NCBI GenBank assembly: GCA_016866775.1 | Contig: VGLJ01000047.1 | Location: forward strand, 1-37,061 | DNA: 37,061 nucleotides | Direction: 5' to 3' | Origin: Candidatus Rokuibacteriota bacterium | Lineage (GTDB): Bacteria > Methylomirabilota > Methylomirabilia > Rokubacteriales > CSP1-6 | Notes under the pieces: generated by a model | Told to the model about the DNA's origin: nothing | What the model saw: only the letters and a program-made list of their open reading frames with translations | Databases searched by the model: none | Shown: in pieces, positions 18,177 to 29,673 of the stretch | How the letters are laid out: each line of letters starts with the position of its first letter | Position numbering within the stretch: the stretch's first letter is position 1 | Translations under genes and position numbers: made by a program

Positions 18177-19388
18177 TCAGTCCGTCAGCGAGGAGAGCTG
18201 GTGACCGAGCTTGTCGCGCTTGGTGTGGAGGTACTTCCGGTTCGTGTCGTTCGAGGGGATCTCGATCGGAATCTGCTCGACGATCGTGAGCCCGTAGCTC
18301 TGCAGCCCGACGCGCTTGCGCGGGTTGTTCGTGAGCAACCTCAGATGTTTCACGCCGAGGTCGACGAGCACCTGCGTGCCGATGCCGTAGTCGCGCGGGT
18401 CCGGCGCGAACCCGAGCGCCACGTTCGCCTCGACCGTGTCGTGCCCCTGGTCCTGGAGCTCGTACGCGCGCACCTTGTTGATGAGACCGATGCCGCGCCC
18501 CTCCTGACGAAGGTAGACGATGATGCCCTTGCCTTCGTGGGCGATGATCTTCATCGCCTTCTCGAGCTGATCGCCGCAGTCGCAGCGCGCCGACCTGAAG
18601 ACGTCGCCGGTGAGGCACTCGGAGTGCATGCGCACGAGCACCGGCGTGTCGCCCGCGACGTCGCCCATCACGAGCGCGAGCGGCGCCCAGCTCTCGACGC
18701 TCGCCTCGTACGCGTACGCCGTGAACTCGCCGAACTCCGTGGGCAGCTTCGCGGTGGCGATGCGGCGGACCAGCTTCTCCTTCCGGACCCGGTGCTCGAT
18801 GAGCGCCTTGATGGTGATCATCTTGAGGTCGAACGTCTTCGCGACCTCGAGGAGCTGCGGCAGCCGCGCCATGCCGCCGTCCTCGTCGAGGACCTCGCAG
18901 ATGACGCCCGCGGGATAGCAGCCGGCGAGACGCGCGAGGTCGACGGCCGCTTCGGTGTGCCCCGCCCGCCGCAGCACGCCGCCGGGCATCGCGCGCAGCG
19001 GGAAGATGTGCCCGGGCGCCGTGAGGTCGCGCGCGCCCATCGTGGGATCGACCAGCGTGCGGATCGTGACCGCGCGGTCGTACGCCGACGTGCCGGTGGT
19101 CACGCCCCGCCGCGCGTCGACCGTGACCGTGAACGCGGTCTGCATCGGCGCGGTGTTGTTCGCCACCATCATGCCGACCTCGAGCTCGTCGAGGCGCTCG
19201 CCGAGCATCGGCACGCAGATGAGGCCGCGGCCGTGCTTCGCCATGAAGTTGACGGCCTCGGGCGTCGCCTTGTCCGCCGCCATCACGAGGTCGCCCTCGT
19301 TCTCGCGGTCCTCGTCGTCGACGACGAGGATGATCCGTCCCTGGCGGATCTCCTCGAGGGCTTCCTCGATCGTCGCGAACCCCGTCAT
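18177..19388 (-). CDS. ribBA: Bifunctional 3,4-dihydroxy-2-butanone-4-phosphate synthase / GTP cyclohydrolase II
   Basis: Makes both riboflavin precursors. Residues 1-205 are the RibB domain (DDEDRENEGDLVMAA at 24-38; RAGHTEAAVDLARLAG). Residues ~210-403 are the RibA domain with the zinc ligands C258, C269 and C271 (SECLTGDVFRSARCDCGD) and the catalytic LRQEGRGIGL. Both active sites look complete. The ATG overlaps the ribE stop (ATGA). Confidence 0.96.
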   Translation of the reverse strand: MTGFATIEEALEEIRQGRIILVVDDEDRENEGDLVMAADKATPEAVNFMAKHGRGLICVPMLGERLDELEVGMMVANNTAPMQTAFTVTVDARRGVTTGTSAYDRAVTIRTLVDPTMGARDLTAPGHIFPLRAMPGGVLRRAGHTEAAVDLARLAGCYPAGVICEVLDEDGGMARLPQLLEVAKTFDLKMITIKALIEHRVRKEKLVRRIATAKLPTEFGEFTAYAYEASVESWAPLALVMGDVAGDTPVLVRMHSECLTGDVFRSARCDCGDQLEKAMKIIAHEGKGIIVYLRQEGRGIGLINKVRAYELQDQGHDTVEANVALGFAPDPRDYGIGTQVLVDLGVKHLRLLTNNPRKRVGLQSYGLTIVEQIPIEIPSNDTNRKYLHTKRDKLGHQLSSLTD

Positions 19389-19987
19389 ACGGTCCCTCTC
19401 AGCGCGAGCGATCGCTGCAGGTATTTCCCGATCACGTCGGTCTCCACGTTCACCGCTTCACCACCCGCCAGGGTGCCGAACGTCGTCACCGCCAGCGTGT
19501 GCGGGATCACCATGACCTCGAACGTCGTGACCGCCAGCGCGGCGATCGTCAGGCTGACGCCGTCGATGGCGATCGAGCCCTGCGGAATCAGCAGCGGGGC
19601 CAATTCGCGATCGGGCAGCGCGATCCGCACTCTGGCCGTCGATTCTACACGCTCGACCTGCTCGACGGTGGCGATGCCGTCGACGTGGCCCAGGACGAGG
19701 TGGCCGCCCAGCGCGCCGCCGAACCGAAGCGGCCGCTCGAGGTTCACGCGACGGCCCGGCACGAGTCGTCCGAGCGCGGTGCGTTGCAACGTCTCGGGTC
19801 CGACCTCGAACACGAGGCCGTCGGAGGGGCGATCGACGACGGTGAGACAGACGCCGTTGACCGCGACGCTCGCGCCGAGGTCGCTGCCGTCCCGCGCGAG
19901 CGTGGCGCCGACGGCGAGACGCGCCGTGTCGCCCTTGCGATCGAGCGCGTGCACGGTGCCGAGCTCCTCGACGATGCCGGTGAACAT
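19385..19987 (-). CDS. ribE: Riboflavin synthase alpha chain
   Basis: Dismutates two lumazines to riboflavin. The 200 residues form the two tandem lumazine-binding domains: MFTGIVEELGTV with VNGVCLTVV in the first, and LGHVDGIATV with IDGVSLTIA in the second. ATG 19987 shares a base with the ribD stop (TGATG). It is placed between ribD and ribBA in the standard four-gene riboflavin operon. No FMN riboswitch is seen upstream, consistent with the genes being embedded in a longer housekeeping transcript. Confidence 0.95.
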   Translation of the reverse strand: MFTGIVEELGTVHALDRKGDTARLAVGATLARDGSDLGASVAVNGVCLTVVDRPSDGLVFEVGPETLQRTALGRLVPGRRVNLERPLRFGGALGGHLVLGHVDGIATVEQVERVESTARVRIALPDRELAPLLIPQGSIAIDGVSLTIAALAVTTFEVMVIPHTLAVTTFGTLAGGEAVNVETDVIGKYLQRSLALRGTV

Positions 19988-21087
19988 CAGCCGCGCCTCA
20001 CGTCACCGTCGATCAGCACGTCGTCGCCGATACGCCGGACCTCGACGCCCTCGAGCGCGACGGCGCGCTTCAGCTCGCGGCCCGCGCCGGCCACGACCGA
20101 CGGCGCCTTCACGCCGCCGAGCAGGCGGGGCGCCAGAAACATCGCCACGCGATCGACGAGCCCGGCGTCGAGGAACGAGGCGCTGACCTCGGCGCCGCCT
20201 TCGATGAGGACGCCGCGCACCTCGCGTGCGAACAGCGCCGCGAGGAGCGCCGCCGGCGAGACCCGGCCGTCGGCGCCGGGGCACCGCACCACGCGCGCGC
20301 CCGCGGCTTCGAGCGCGCGCACGCGCTCCTCGGGCGCGTCGGCGCCGACCGCGATGACCGCGTGATCCGGCGGATCGCCCTGGATCAGCTTCGCCGACGC
20401 CGGCGTGCGGGCCTTCGAATCGAGCACGACGCGCAGGGGCTGTCGCGGCCACGGCCCGTCGAGCCGCACGGTGAGCGCGGGATCGTCGGCGAGGACCGTG
20501 CCGACCCCGACCACCACGGCGTCGGCCTCGCTGCGGAGCCGCCGTCCTTCGAGGCGTGCCGCCTCGCCGGTGATCCACTGCGACGTCCCGTGGATGTCCG
20601 CGATCTTCCCGTCGAGCGTCGTCGCGGCCTTGAGCGTGACGTGCGGCCGGCCCTCGCGCATCGCGGTGAGGAACACGCGGTTGAGCTTCGACGCCTGCGG
20701 AGCGAGCACGCCCGTGGCGACCTCGAGACCGGCGTCGCGCAGCGCGGTGACGCCGCGGCCGGACACGAGCGGATTCGGATCGGTCGTCGCGACGACGACG
20801 CGGCGGACGCCGGAGGCGATCACGACGGGCGCGCACGGCGGTGTCCGGCCGTGATGCACGCAGGGCTCGAGGGTGACGTAGAGCGTCGCGCCGCGCGCGC
20901 CGCCGCCCGCCGCGGCGAGCGCCTCGATCTCCGCGTGCGGCTCGCCGGCGGCGCGATGAAAGCCTTCCGCCAGCATCGCGCCGTCGCGCACGACGACGGC
21001 GCCGACCATCGGGTTCGGCGAGGTCAGGCCGCGCGCGCGCGCGGCGATGTCGAGGGCGCGCTGCATGAACCGTTCGTCATCGGTCAT
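19987..21087 (-). CDS. ribD: Bifunctional riboflavin biosynthesis deaminase/reductase
   Basis: Deaminates the pyrimidine product of GTP cyclohydrolase II and reduces its ribose. The 366 residues have an N-terminal cytidine-deaminase-like domain with zinc ligands in EPHAEIEAL (H51, E53 as proton donor) and TLEPCVHHGRTPPC (C76, C85), and SPNPMVGAVVV near the start. The C-terminal reductase contains LKAATTLDGKIAD, ADAVVVGVGTVLADDPALTVR and GVLIEGGAEVSASFL. ATG 21087 is set by overlap with the ftsY stop (ATGA); the longer in-frame reading would overlap ftsY. Confidence 0.95.
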   Translation of the reverse strand: MTDDERFMQRALDIAARARGLTSPNPMVGAVVVRDGAMLAEGFHRAAGEPHAEIEALAAAGGGARGATLYVTLEPCVHHGRTPPCAPVVIASGVRRVVVATTDPNPLVSGRGVTALRDAGLEVATGVLAPQASKLNRVFLTAMREGRPHVTLKAATTLDGKIADIHGTSQWITGEAARLEGRRLRSEADAVVVGVGTVLADDPALTVRLDGPWPRQPLRVVLDSKARTPASAKLIQGDPPDHAVIAVGADAPEERVRALEAAGARVVRCPGADGRVSPAALLAALFAREVRGVLIEGGAEVSASFLDAGLVDRVAMFLAPRLLGGVKAPSVVAGAGRELKRAVALEGVEVRRIGDDVLIDGDVRRG

Positions 21088-22010
21088 GCTTCGGGTACCA
21101 GCGCGTCGATGAAGCGGGCCGGATCGAACGGGCCGAGATCGTCGACCTTCTCGCCCACGCCGATCAGCTTGATCGGGACGCCGAGCTCGCGAACGATCCG
21201 GACGACGATCCCGCCCTTCGCGGTGCCGTCGAGCTTCGTGAGGCAGAGGCCGCTGAGCCCGATCGCCTGGTGGAACATCGCGGCCTGCGCGAAGCCGTTC
21301 TGGCCCGTCGGCGCGTCGAGGACCATCAGCGACTCGTGCGGCGCGCCCGGAAGCTGGCGCTCCGCGACGCGCTTCAGCTTCACGAGCTCGTCCATGAGGT
21401 TCGATTTCGTGTGCAGGCGCCCCGCAGTGTCGATGATCAGCACGTCCACGCGCCGTGCGGTCGCCGCCTTCACCGCGTCGAAGACGACCGCGGCGGGATC
21501 CGAGCCGGCGGCCTGGTGGATGACGTCGACGCCGATCCGCGCGCCCCACGTCTGAAGCTGCTCGATCGCGGCCGCGCGGAACGTGTCGGCGGCGGCCAGC
21601 AGCACGCTCTTGCCGTCGTCTTTCAGCTGCGCGGCGAGCTTCGCGCACGTCGTCGTCTTCCCCGCCCCGTTGACGCCGAGCATGAGGAGCACGCTCGGCT
21701 GGTGCGCGAGGTCGAGCGTGCCGGTCGTCGCCGCGAGCGTGTCCACGAGGAAGCGCCGGAAGAGCGGGCGGAGCTGGTCGGCGCGCGTCACCGTGCCGAA
21801 CATCTGCTCCTCTTTCGCGCGATGCTTGAAATCCGCCGCGAGCGCCGCCCCGATGTCGGCCGCGATCAGGATCTCCTCGAGCTCCTCGAACAGCGCGTCG
21901 TCGATGGGACGGTCCGGCTCGAAGACGGTCTTGAGCTCCGCCGAGAGCAACTCCTGCGAGCGCCGCAGGCCGTCGGTGAGGCGCTGCTTGAGGCCGGAGA
22001 AGAAGCTCAC
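21084..22010 (-). CDS. ftsY: Signal recognition particle receptor FtsY
   Basis: SRP receptor GTPase that docks ribosome-nascent-chain complexes at the membrane. The 308 residues are essentially the NG domain, opening FFSGLKQRLTDGLRRSQELL, without the long acidic A domain of E. coli FtsY. GTPase motifs: GVNGAGKTTTCAKLA (G1), ADTFRAAAIEQL, DTAGRLHTKSNLMDEL (G3), TKLDGTAKGG (G4). GTG 22010 overlaps the stop of the gene upstream (GTGA). Smc-ftsY proximity is common in bacteria, supporting this block's order. Confidence 0.95.
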   Translation of the reverse strand: MSFFSGLKQRLTDGLRRSQELLSAELKTVFEPDRPIDDALFEELEEILIAADIGAALAADFKHRAKEEQMFGTVTRADQLRPLFRRFLVDTLAATTGTLDLAHQPSVLLMLGVNGAGKTTTCAKLAAQLKDDGKSVLLAAADTFRAAAIEQLQTWGARIGVDVIHQAAGSDPAAVVFDAVKAATARRVDVLIIDTAGRLHTKSNLMDELVKLKRVAERQLPGAPHESLMVLDAPTGQNGFAQAAMFHQAIGLSGLCLTKLDGTAKGGIVVRIVRELGVPIKLIGVGEKVDDLGPFDPARFIDALVPEA

Positions 22011-22276
22011 TGTGTTTCGGTCGGCAGGACGAGACGCGGAATCACGACCCCGCTCGCTCCGAGCGGCGGAAGCGGGCGGCCGTTCAGCTCGAGCGCGACG
22101 CCCCCGGCGTTCCCGACCGTGAGCGTGAACGGTCCGGTCGAAAACCACTCGCGCGTCTGGCCGGGCGGAATCGTCTCCTCCGTCGTCTTGCCGTCTTCCG
22201 TCCTCACGCGCATCCACGTCGGCTCGAGCGTGCGCGCGACCAGGCGATAGCCCGGAGGGCGCGGCGGCTGGGGCAC
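22007..22276 (-). CDS. C-terminal DUF4115-like domain of a split RodZ-like gene
   Basis: An 89-residue frame from GTG 22276 (PQPPRPPGYRLVARTLEPTW at the start). It contains the pattern of the RodZ C-terminal periplasmic domain: a Trp-containing strand (EPTWMRVR), PPGQTREW, TLTVGNAGGVALELNGRPLPPLGASG and a final RLVLP. The frame stays open upstream into the Pro-rich end of the neighbouring helix-turn-helix gene, which is one frame off. It lacks a signal or helix of its own and has no Shine-Dalgarno sequence, so it is most likely the C-terminal part of one gene rather than an independent small gene. Confidence 0.75.
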   Translation of the reverse strand: MPQPPRPPGYRLVARTLEPTWMRVRTEDGKTTEETIPPGQTREWFSTGPFTLTVGNAGGVALELNGRPLPPLGASGVVIPRLVLPTETQ

Positions 22277-22824
22277 GACTTCGGCGCGCCTGCGGGCGCC
22301 GGGGGCGTGCCCGGCATCGCGCGGACCGGCTCACCGGGCGCGGTCGGGGTGGCCGGCGCCTCGGCGGGAGGCGTCGAACGCGCGGCGCGCGGCGATTCCG
22401 GCGCTTCGCGGCCCGATTGCAGCGCGAGCGCCACGGCGAAGAGCGCGATACCGAGGACGACGAGCAGGATGAAGCTCACGAGGACCGGCCCGCGATTGCG
22501 TGGCGTGCCCTCGGTGGTGGTCACGGGTCGCGCGGCGGTGGCCGCGCGCGCGCTGGTCGGCGCGACGGGCGCGGCGGGGGGGGCCACGGGCGTCTCCCCG
22601 CGGCCATCGAAGAGTGCCATCGCCTGGTCGGGCGGCTCGCCGAGGGCCTGGCAATACGCGCGGATGAAGCCGCGGGTGAACACCGGGACCGGCAGCTCCG
22701 CGTAGTCGTCCGCCTCGAGGGCATGGAGGTACGAAGAATTGACGCGCGTGACGCGGGCGATCTCTTCGAGGGAGACACCTCGCGCCTCGCGAAGCTGGCG
22801 CAGATGAGCACCTACTGACGACAT
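22204..22824 (-). CDS. RodZ-like helix-turn-helix membrane protein, N-terminal part (frameshifted)
   Basis: RodZ-type proteins link the MreB cytoskeleton to the cell wall machinery through a cytoplasmic HTH, one membrane helix and a periplasmic domain. Visible here are an XRE-like HTH (GAHLRQLREARGVSLEEIAR, about 5-70, with the TRGFIRAYCQALG motif), a Pro/Ala-rich linker, a transmembrane helix (113-136) and the start of a Pro-rich periplasmic linker. After about residue 172 the frame degenerates into an Arg/Ser-rich tail ending at 22204, while the expected periplasmic domain continues in another frame. A single base missing from the C5 run (22301-22305 on the plus strand) would rejoin them. 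It starts 23 bases after smc. Confidence 0.8.
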   Translation of the reverse strand: MSSVGAHLRQLREARGVSLEEIARVTRVNSSYLHALEADDYAELPVPVFTRGFIRAYCQALGEPPDQAMALFDGRGETPVAPPAAPVAPTSARAATAARPVTTTEGTPRNRGPVLVSFILLVVLGIALFAVALALQSGREAPESPRAARSTPPAEAPATPTAPGEPVRAMPGTPPAPAGAPKSCPSRRALRAIAWSRARSSRRGCA

Positions 22825-22847
22825 AACGGGCGAGGAACGAGTCTAGC

Positions 22848-25800
22848 TCAGATCGCGTTCAGGTTCACGGACACGAGCTTCGAGAGCCCGGGCTCCTCCA
22901 TCGTCACGCCGTAGAGGATGTCGGCGGCTTCCATGGTCTCCCGGTTATGGGTGATGACCAGGAACTGCGTCTGGCTCGTGAGGTCCCGCAGCACGCGGAG
23001 GAACCGGTGGATGTTCGCGTCGTCGAGCGGCGCGTCCACCTCGTCGAGCACGCAGAACGGGCTCGGGCGGAAGTAGAAGATGGCGAAGAGCAGCGCGAGC
23101 CCCGTGAGGGCGCGCTCGCCGCCCGACATGAGGGACACGGCCTGCAGCCGCTTGCCGCGCGGCTGCGCCATCAGCTCGACGCCGGTGTCGAGCGGGTCGC
23201 CGCCCTCTTCGGCCTCGACGAGCCGGAGCTCCGCCCGACCGCCCTCGAACAGGCGCTGGAAGATCCCGCCGAAGTACCGGTTGATCTCCTCGAAGGCCTG
23301 CGTGAAGCGCTCCTGCGCCGTGCGCGTCATCCCGCGCAGCGCCTTCTCGAGATCCTTGATCGAGGCCGTCAGGTCGTCGTACTGGGTCCGGAGGAACGTC
23401 AGACGCTCGTCGAGCTCGCGGTACTCGTCGTCGGCCACGAGATTGACGGCGCCGATCGCGGTGAGCTTCTCCTCGAGCTCGGCCACGCGCGCGCGGGCGG
23501 CCTCGAGATCGCGCGCGGGGTCGTGGACGCCCCGCAGCGCGTCGGCGTCGACGCCGTACGCGCGCCACGCTTCCTGCGCCAGCTCCTCACGGCGCACGCG
23601 GCCTTCGGTCGCGCGGAGCTCGATGCCGTGCATCGTGCTCACGACGCGCGCGGCCTCGCTCTCGACGGCGCGGATCTCGCCCTCGATCGCCCGGAGCTCG
23701 GCCAGGAGCTCTTCGTGGTACTGGCCCGCCGCGCGCGCTTCTTCCTCGACCCGATCGCGCTCCCCCGCGACGTCCCGCGCGGCGGCGTCGGTGCGTTCGC
23801 GCTCGCCGGCGAGCCACGTCGCGCGCTCATCGAGCTGCGTGCGGCGCTGCCGCGTCGCTTCCTGACGCTCGACGAGATCCGCCTCGATCTGATCGAGCCG
23901 CGCCAGCTCGCGACCGAGCGCGTCGACCCGTTCCGTGGCCGACGCGAGCTCCACGCGACAGGCGGTGAGCGCCGCGACGAGCGTTTCGTCCCGCTCCTGG
24001 CCGCGGCCGATGGACTCGCGGAGCGCGACCATCGCCCGCTCGTGCATCGTCTCGGCGTCCCGGGCGGCGTGCATGCGCTGGCCGAGCACGTCGAGCGTGC
24101 GCTCGGTCTCCGCCGCTTCGAGCGCGACCTGCCGCGCCTCCGCTTGCACCGTCTCGCGGTAACGCAGGATGCGCTCCTGGTCGCGGATGGTCTGCTCGAG
24201 ATCCTTCTCGCCCGCGAGCCGCTCCGCCTCGCCGGCGTGGATCGACTGCTGGAGCAGCGGCAGCCGCGCGCGCAGCGTGCTGACCTCGGCGTCGAGCTGC
24301 GCGGTCTCGGTCTGCGCGTCGTCCATCAGCACCGCGAGCCGCGAGACTTCGGCTTCGAGCTCGCGGAGCTCGCGCCGGCGGCCGAGGAGCGAATGCTCCG
24401 CGCCGCCCGACGGCGTGGCGCCGCCGCGCAGTCGACCCGTCGGAGCGAGCACCTCGCCTTCCGGCGTCACGTACGTCGCGACCACCCCGTTGCGCCGCCA
24501 CAGCGCTTCGGCCTCGTCGAGGTTCGCCACGATCCTCACGCGGCCGAGGAGATGCCGCACGAGCGAGCCATGCGCCCCGCCGATCTGATCAGCGGCCCAC
24601 CCATCCGGACCGTGCTCGGCTTCCCCGTTCTCCAAATGATCCAGGGGGAGGAACGTCGCGGCACCCGTTCCCTCGCCGCGCAGATGTTCGACGGCGGCGC
24701 GCGCGTGCTCGAAGCTCTCGACGACGACCCACTGCAGACGCTCGCCGAGCACGGCTTCGACCGCGCGCTCGAGGCCGCGCGGCACGTCGAGGAGATCGGC
24801 GACCGTGCCGACGACGCCCGCGACCACGGGCCGCCCGCCGGCGGCGAACACCGCGCGGACGCCCGCGCCGTAGCCCTCACGGACGCGGTCGAGCTCGGAG
24901 CGCGCCTCGAAGCTGGAGCGGCGCGCCGCGAGCTGGACGCGCGCGTCGGCGAGACGCTCTTCGGCGGCGGCCAGCGCGATCTCGCGTTCCGCGAGCGCGG
25001 TCTCGAGTCGCGCGCGCTCGTCCGCCAGCGTCGTCAGCTCCGCGGTCATGCGATCGCGCGACGTCTCGAGCACCGCGCGATGCGTGACGAGCTGCGCCGC
25101 CTGGGTCTCCGCCTCCGCGAGCTCGGCGGCGAGCCGCTCACCGCGCCGCGTGAGCTGCACGTGCCGCTCGCGGAGCTCGCCGGCCTCGCGCATCAGGTCC
25201 GTACGCTCCGCAGCGAGCCGCACCTGCTCGAGGCGCAGCGCCTCCGCGCGATCACGCTCCGTCGCGAGCGCCTGGCGATGACGCTCGAGATCGCCTTCGA
25301 GACCTTCGGCCGCGCGGCCGCGCTCGCCGACGGCGGCTTCGGCCTCGGCCAGCGCGCCGCGACCGTGCTGACGCTCGCCGTGCAGCGCGACGAGGCGCTC
25401 CGCGGTCACACGAAGCTCGTCCTCGAGCCGCACCGCCTCTTCGTTCAGCTCACGGATCTGCACACCCATCTGCTCGCGGCGCTCGAGCAGCCGCTCGAGC
25501 TCTCCCTGGACTTTCTGGACGTTCTGTCGCAGATCGCCGAGCCGGTGGTCGCTCACCTGGATCGCCTCACGCTGCGTCGCCTCGCGGGACGCCAGGCCGG
25601 CGAGCCGCGTGCGCAGCGCTTGCTCGGTGTCGCCGAGGCGCGCGAGCTCGGCGGCGAGACGCTCGCCTTCGGACGTGAGCGTCGCCCAGCCGGCGGCGAG
25701 CAGCGCCAGCGAGAGCTCGCGCTTCTCGTTCTGGAGCGTCTTGTACTGCTGCGCCTTGCGCGCCTGGCGCTCGAGCGAGCCGAGCTGCCGCTTCACCTCG

Positions 25801-26384
25801 TCCATCACGTCGCGCACGCGCACGAGGTTCTGGCGGGTGGCGTCGAGCTTGCCCTGCGTCTCGTTGCGCTGCTGCTTGTAGCGCGCGATCCCCGCGGCCT
25901 CCTCGATGAAGACGCGCCGCTCGTGCGGCTTCGCGGTGAGGACGTGGTTGAGCTTGTCCTGGTCCATCACGGAGTACGCGCGCGGATTCGCGCCCGTGCC
26001 CGCGAAGAGGTCGAGGATGTCGCGCAGGCGCGTCACGCCGTTGTTGAGGAGGTACTCGCTCTCACCCGTCCGGTAGAGCCGGCGGCTGACCGCGATCTCG
26101 CTCCACGGCACCGACAGCGTGCCTTCGTTCGAGAACGTCAGGCCGACTTCGGCGAGGCCGACGGGCTTGCGCGACGACGAGCCGTGGAAGATCAGGTCTT
26201 CCATGCGAGAACCGCGGAGGGATTTGGCGCTCTGCTCGCCGAGCGCCCAGCGCACCGCCTCGGAGATGTTGCTCTTGCCGCAGCCGTTCGGACCGACGAT
26301 CCCGGTGATCCCGGGCAGGACCTTGATGACGACTTTCTCGCCGAACGACTTGAAGCCCTGGAGCGTGATCGAATCGAGACGCAT
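22848..26384 (-). CDS. smc: Chromosome segregation ATPase Smc
   Basis: Ring-forming ATPase that organises and segregates the chromosome with ScpA/ScpB. With ATG 26384 the protein is 1178 residues, the normal size. The N-terminal head has Walker A GIVGPNGCGKSNISEA. Two long coiled-coil arms (about 165-500 and 670-1010, heavy in E, R, L, A) flank a hinge (about 505-665, with GYGAGVRAVFA and PTGRLRGGA). The C-terminal head has the signature LMSGGERALTGLALLFA and Walker B FCVLDEVDAPLDDAN. An upstream GTG (26399) is possible, but ATG 26384 gives the standard opening RLDSITLQGFKSFG. A terminator lies 36 bases upstream. Confidence 0.96.
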   Translation of the reverse strand: MRLDSITLQGFKSFGEKVVIKVLPGITGIVGPNGCGKSNISEAVRWALGEQSAKSLRGSRMEDLIFHGSSSRKPVGLAEVGLTFSNEGTLSVPWSEIAVSRRLYRTGESEYLLNNGVTRLRDILDLFAGTGANPRAYSVMDQDKLNHVLTAKPHERRVFIEEAAGIARYKQQRNETQGKLDATRQNLVRVRDVMDEVKRQLGSLERQARKAQQYKTLQNEKRELSLALLAAGWATLTSEGERLAAELARLGDTEQALRTRLAGLASREATQREAIQVSDHRLGDLRQNVQKVQGELERLLERREQMGVQIRELNEEAVRLEDELRVTAERLVALHGERQHGRGALAEAEAAVGERGRAAEGLEGDLERHRQALATERDRAEALRLEQVRLAAERTDLMREAGELRERHVQLTRRGERLAAELAEAETQAAQLVTHRAVLETSRDRMTAELTTLADERARLETALAEREIALAAAEERLADARVQLAARRSSFEARSELDRVREGYGAGVRAVFAAGGRPVVAGVVGTVADLLDVPRGLERAVEAVLGERLQWVVVESFEHARAAVEHLRGEGTGAATFLPLDHLENGEAEHGPDGWAADQIGGAHGSLVRHLLGRVRIVANLDEAEALWRRNGVVATYVTPEGEVLAPTGRLRGGATPSGGAEHSLLGRRRELRELEAEVSRLAVLMDDAQTETAQLDAEVSTLRARLPLLQQSIHAGEAERLAGEKDLEQTIRDQERILRYRETVQAEARQVALEAAETERTLDVLGQRMHAARDAETMHERAMVALRESIGRGQERDETLVAALTACRVELASATERVDALGRELARLDQIEADLVERQEATRQRRTQLDERATWLAGERERTDAAARDVAGERDRVEEEARAAGQYHEELLAELRAIEGEIRAVESEAARVVSTMHGIELRATEGRVRREELAQEAWRAYGVDADALRGVHDPARDLEAARARVAELEEKLTAIGAVNLVADDEYRELDERLTFLRTQYDDLTASIKDLEKALRGMTRTAQERFTQAFEEINRYFGGIFQRLFEGGRAELRLVEAEEGGDPLDTGVELMAQPRGKRLQAVSLMSGGERALTGLALLFAIFYFRPSPFCVLDEVDAPLDDANIHRFLRVLRDLTSQTQFLVITHNRETMEAADILYGVTMEEPGLSKLVSVNLNAI

Positions 26385-26420
26385 GAGGTTATCTACCACG
26401 CCACTCCGGATAACCCCAAG

Positions 26421-26442
26421 AAAAAACTACCAGACTTGGTAG
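26421..26442 (-). terminator. Intrinsic terminator after the Cys-rich gene
   Basis: The minus strand has a perfect 6-bp stem CTACCA / TGGTAG with an AGTC loop followed by six T. It lies 19 bases after the stop of the gene ending at 26462 and 36 bases before the smc ATG. It should end the secA-side transcript. Because so little space remains before smc, it may also act as a partial terminator with read-through into smc. Confidence 0.85.
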
Positions 26443-26461
26443 GGGACGGCCCTCGGAGCCA

Positions 26462-26862
26462 CTACGTCTTGAAGAGGTTGTTGAAGCCCCGGCGGGCGTC
26501 CTCGGGGCGGACGGCGCCGCTCGAGGTCTCGCGCTCCACGGTCACACGGAGGGAGAAGGACCCGCAGTCGTTCACCTGCTGCTTGTCGGCGATGCGCGCG
26601 GCGACCGGCTCAGTGCACTCGAAGCGCTGCCCCGGATCGAGGTGCGCGCACTGGCGGCACGCGTGAAGGGCCGCGCGACAGCTCGGGCATTCGGCGAGCG
26701 ACTCGGCCGTGACGGGAAGCGTGGCGCCACAGGCGGCGCAACGCGAGACCGGGCGGTTCTTGAGGACGGCGCCCGGATTCGGAGCGTCACTCGGCCGGCG
26801 TGGCGCCTCGCGCTGCCGGCCGCTGTCCTTGTACCCTGATTGGCGGTATCGCCGGTCGTCCA

Positions 26863-26863
<1 letters not shown>
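26462..26863 (-). CDS. Small Cys-rich zinc-ribbon-like protein next to SecA, function unknown
   Basis: A 133-residue protein whose function I do not recognise. The N-terminal ~35 residues are charged and probably disordered. The centre holds eight cysteines: C42/C45 and C59/C62 (a zinc-ribbon pair of CxxC knuckles), then C69/C72, C83 and C100 in a pattern C-x2-C-x10-C-x16-C with a P-x(4)-R-x-x-D-K-x(3)-N-D-C stretch seen in other small bacterial proteins. A likely role is binding one or two zinc ions. ATG 26863 shares a base with the secA stop (TGATG), so it is co-translated with SecA. It is the last gene before the terminator. Confidence 0.75.
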
Positions 26864-29661
<2,798 letters not shown>

Positions 29662-29673
29662 GCCCGACGACCA

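Noticed and set aside
21087-22010. FMN riboswitch upstream of the riboflavin genes
   Set aside because: There is no intergenic leader: ribD overlaps the ftsY stop, so no room for the conserved RFN structure.
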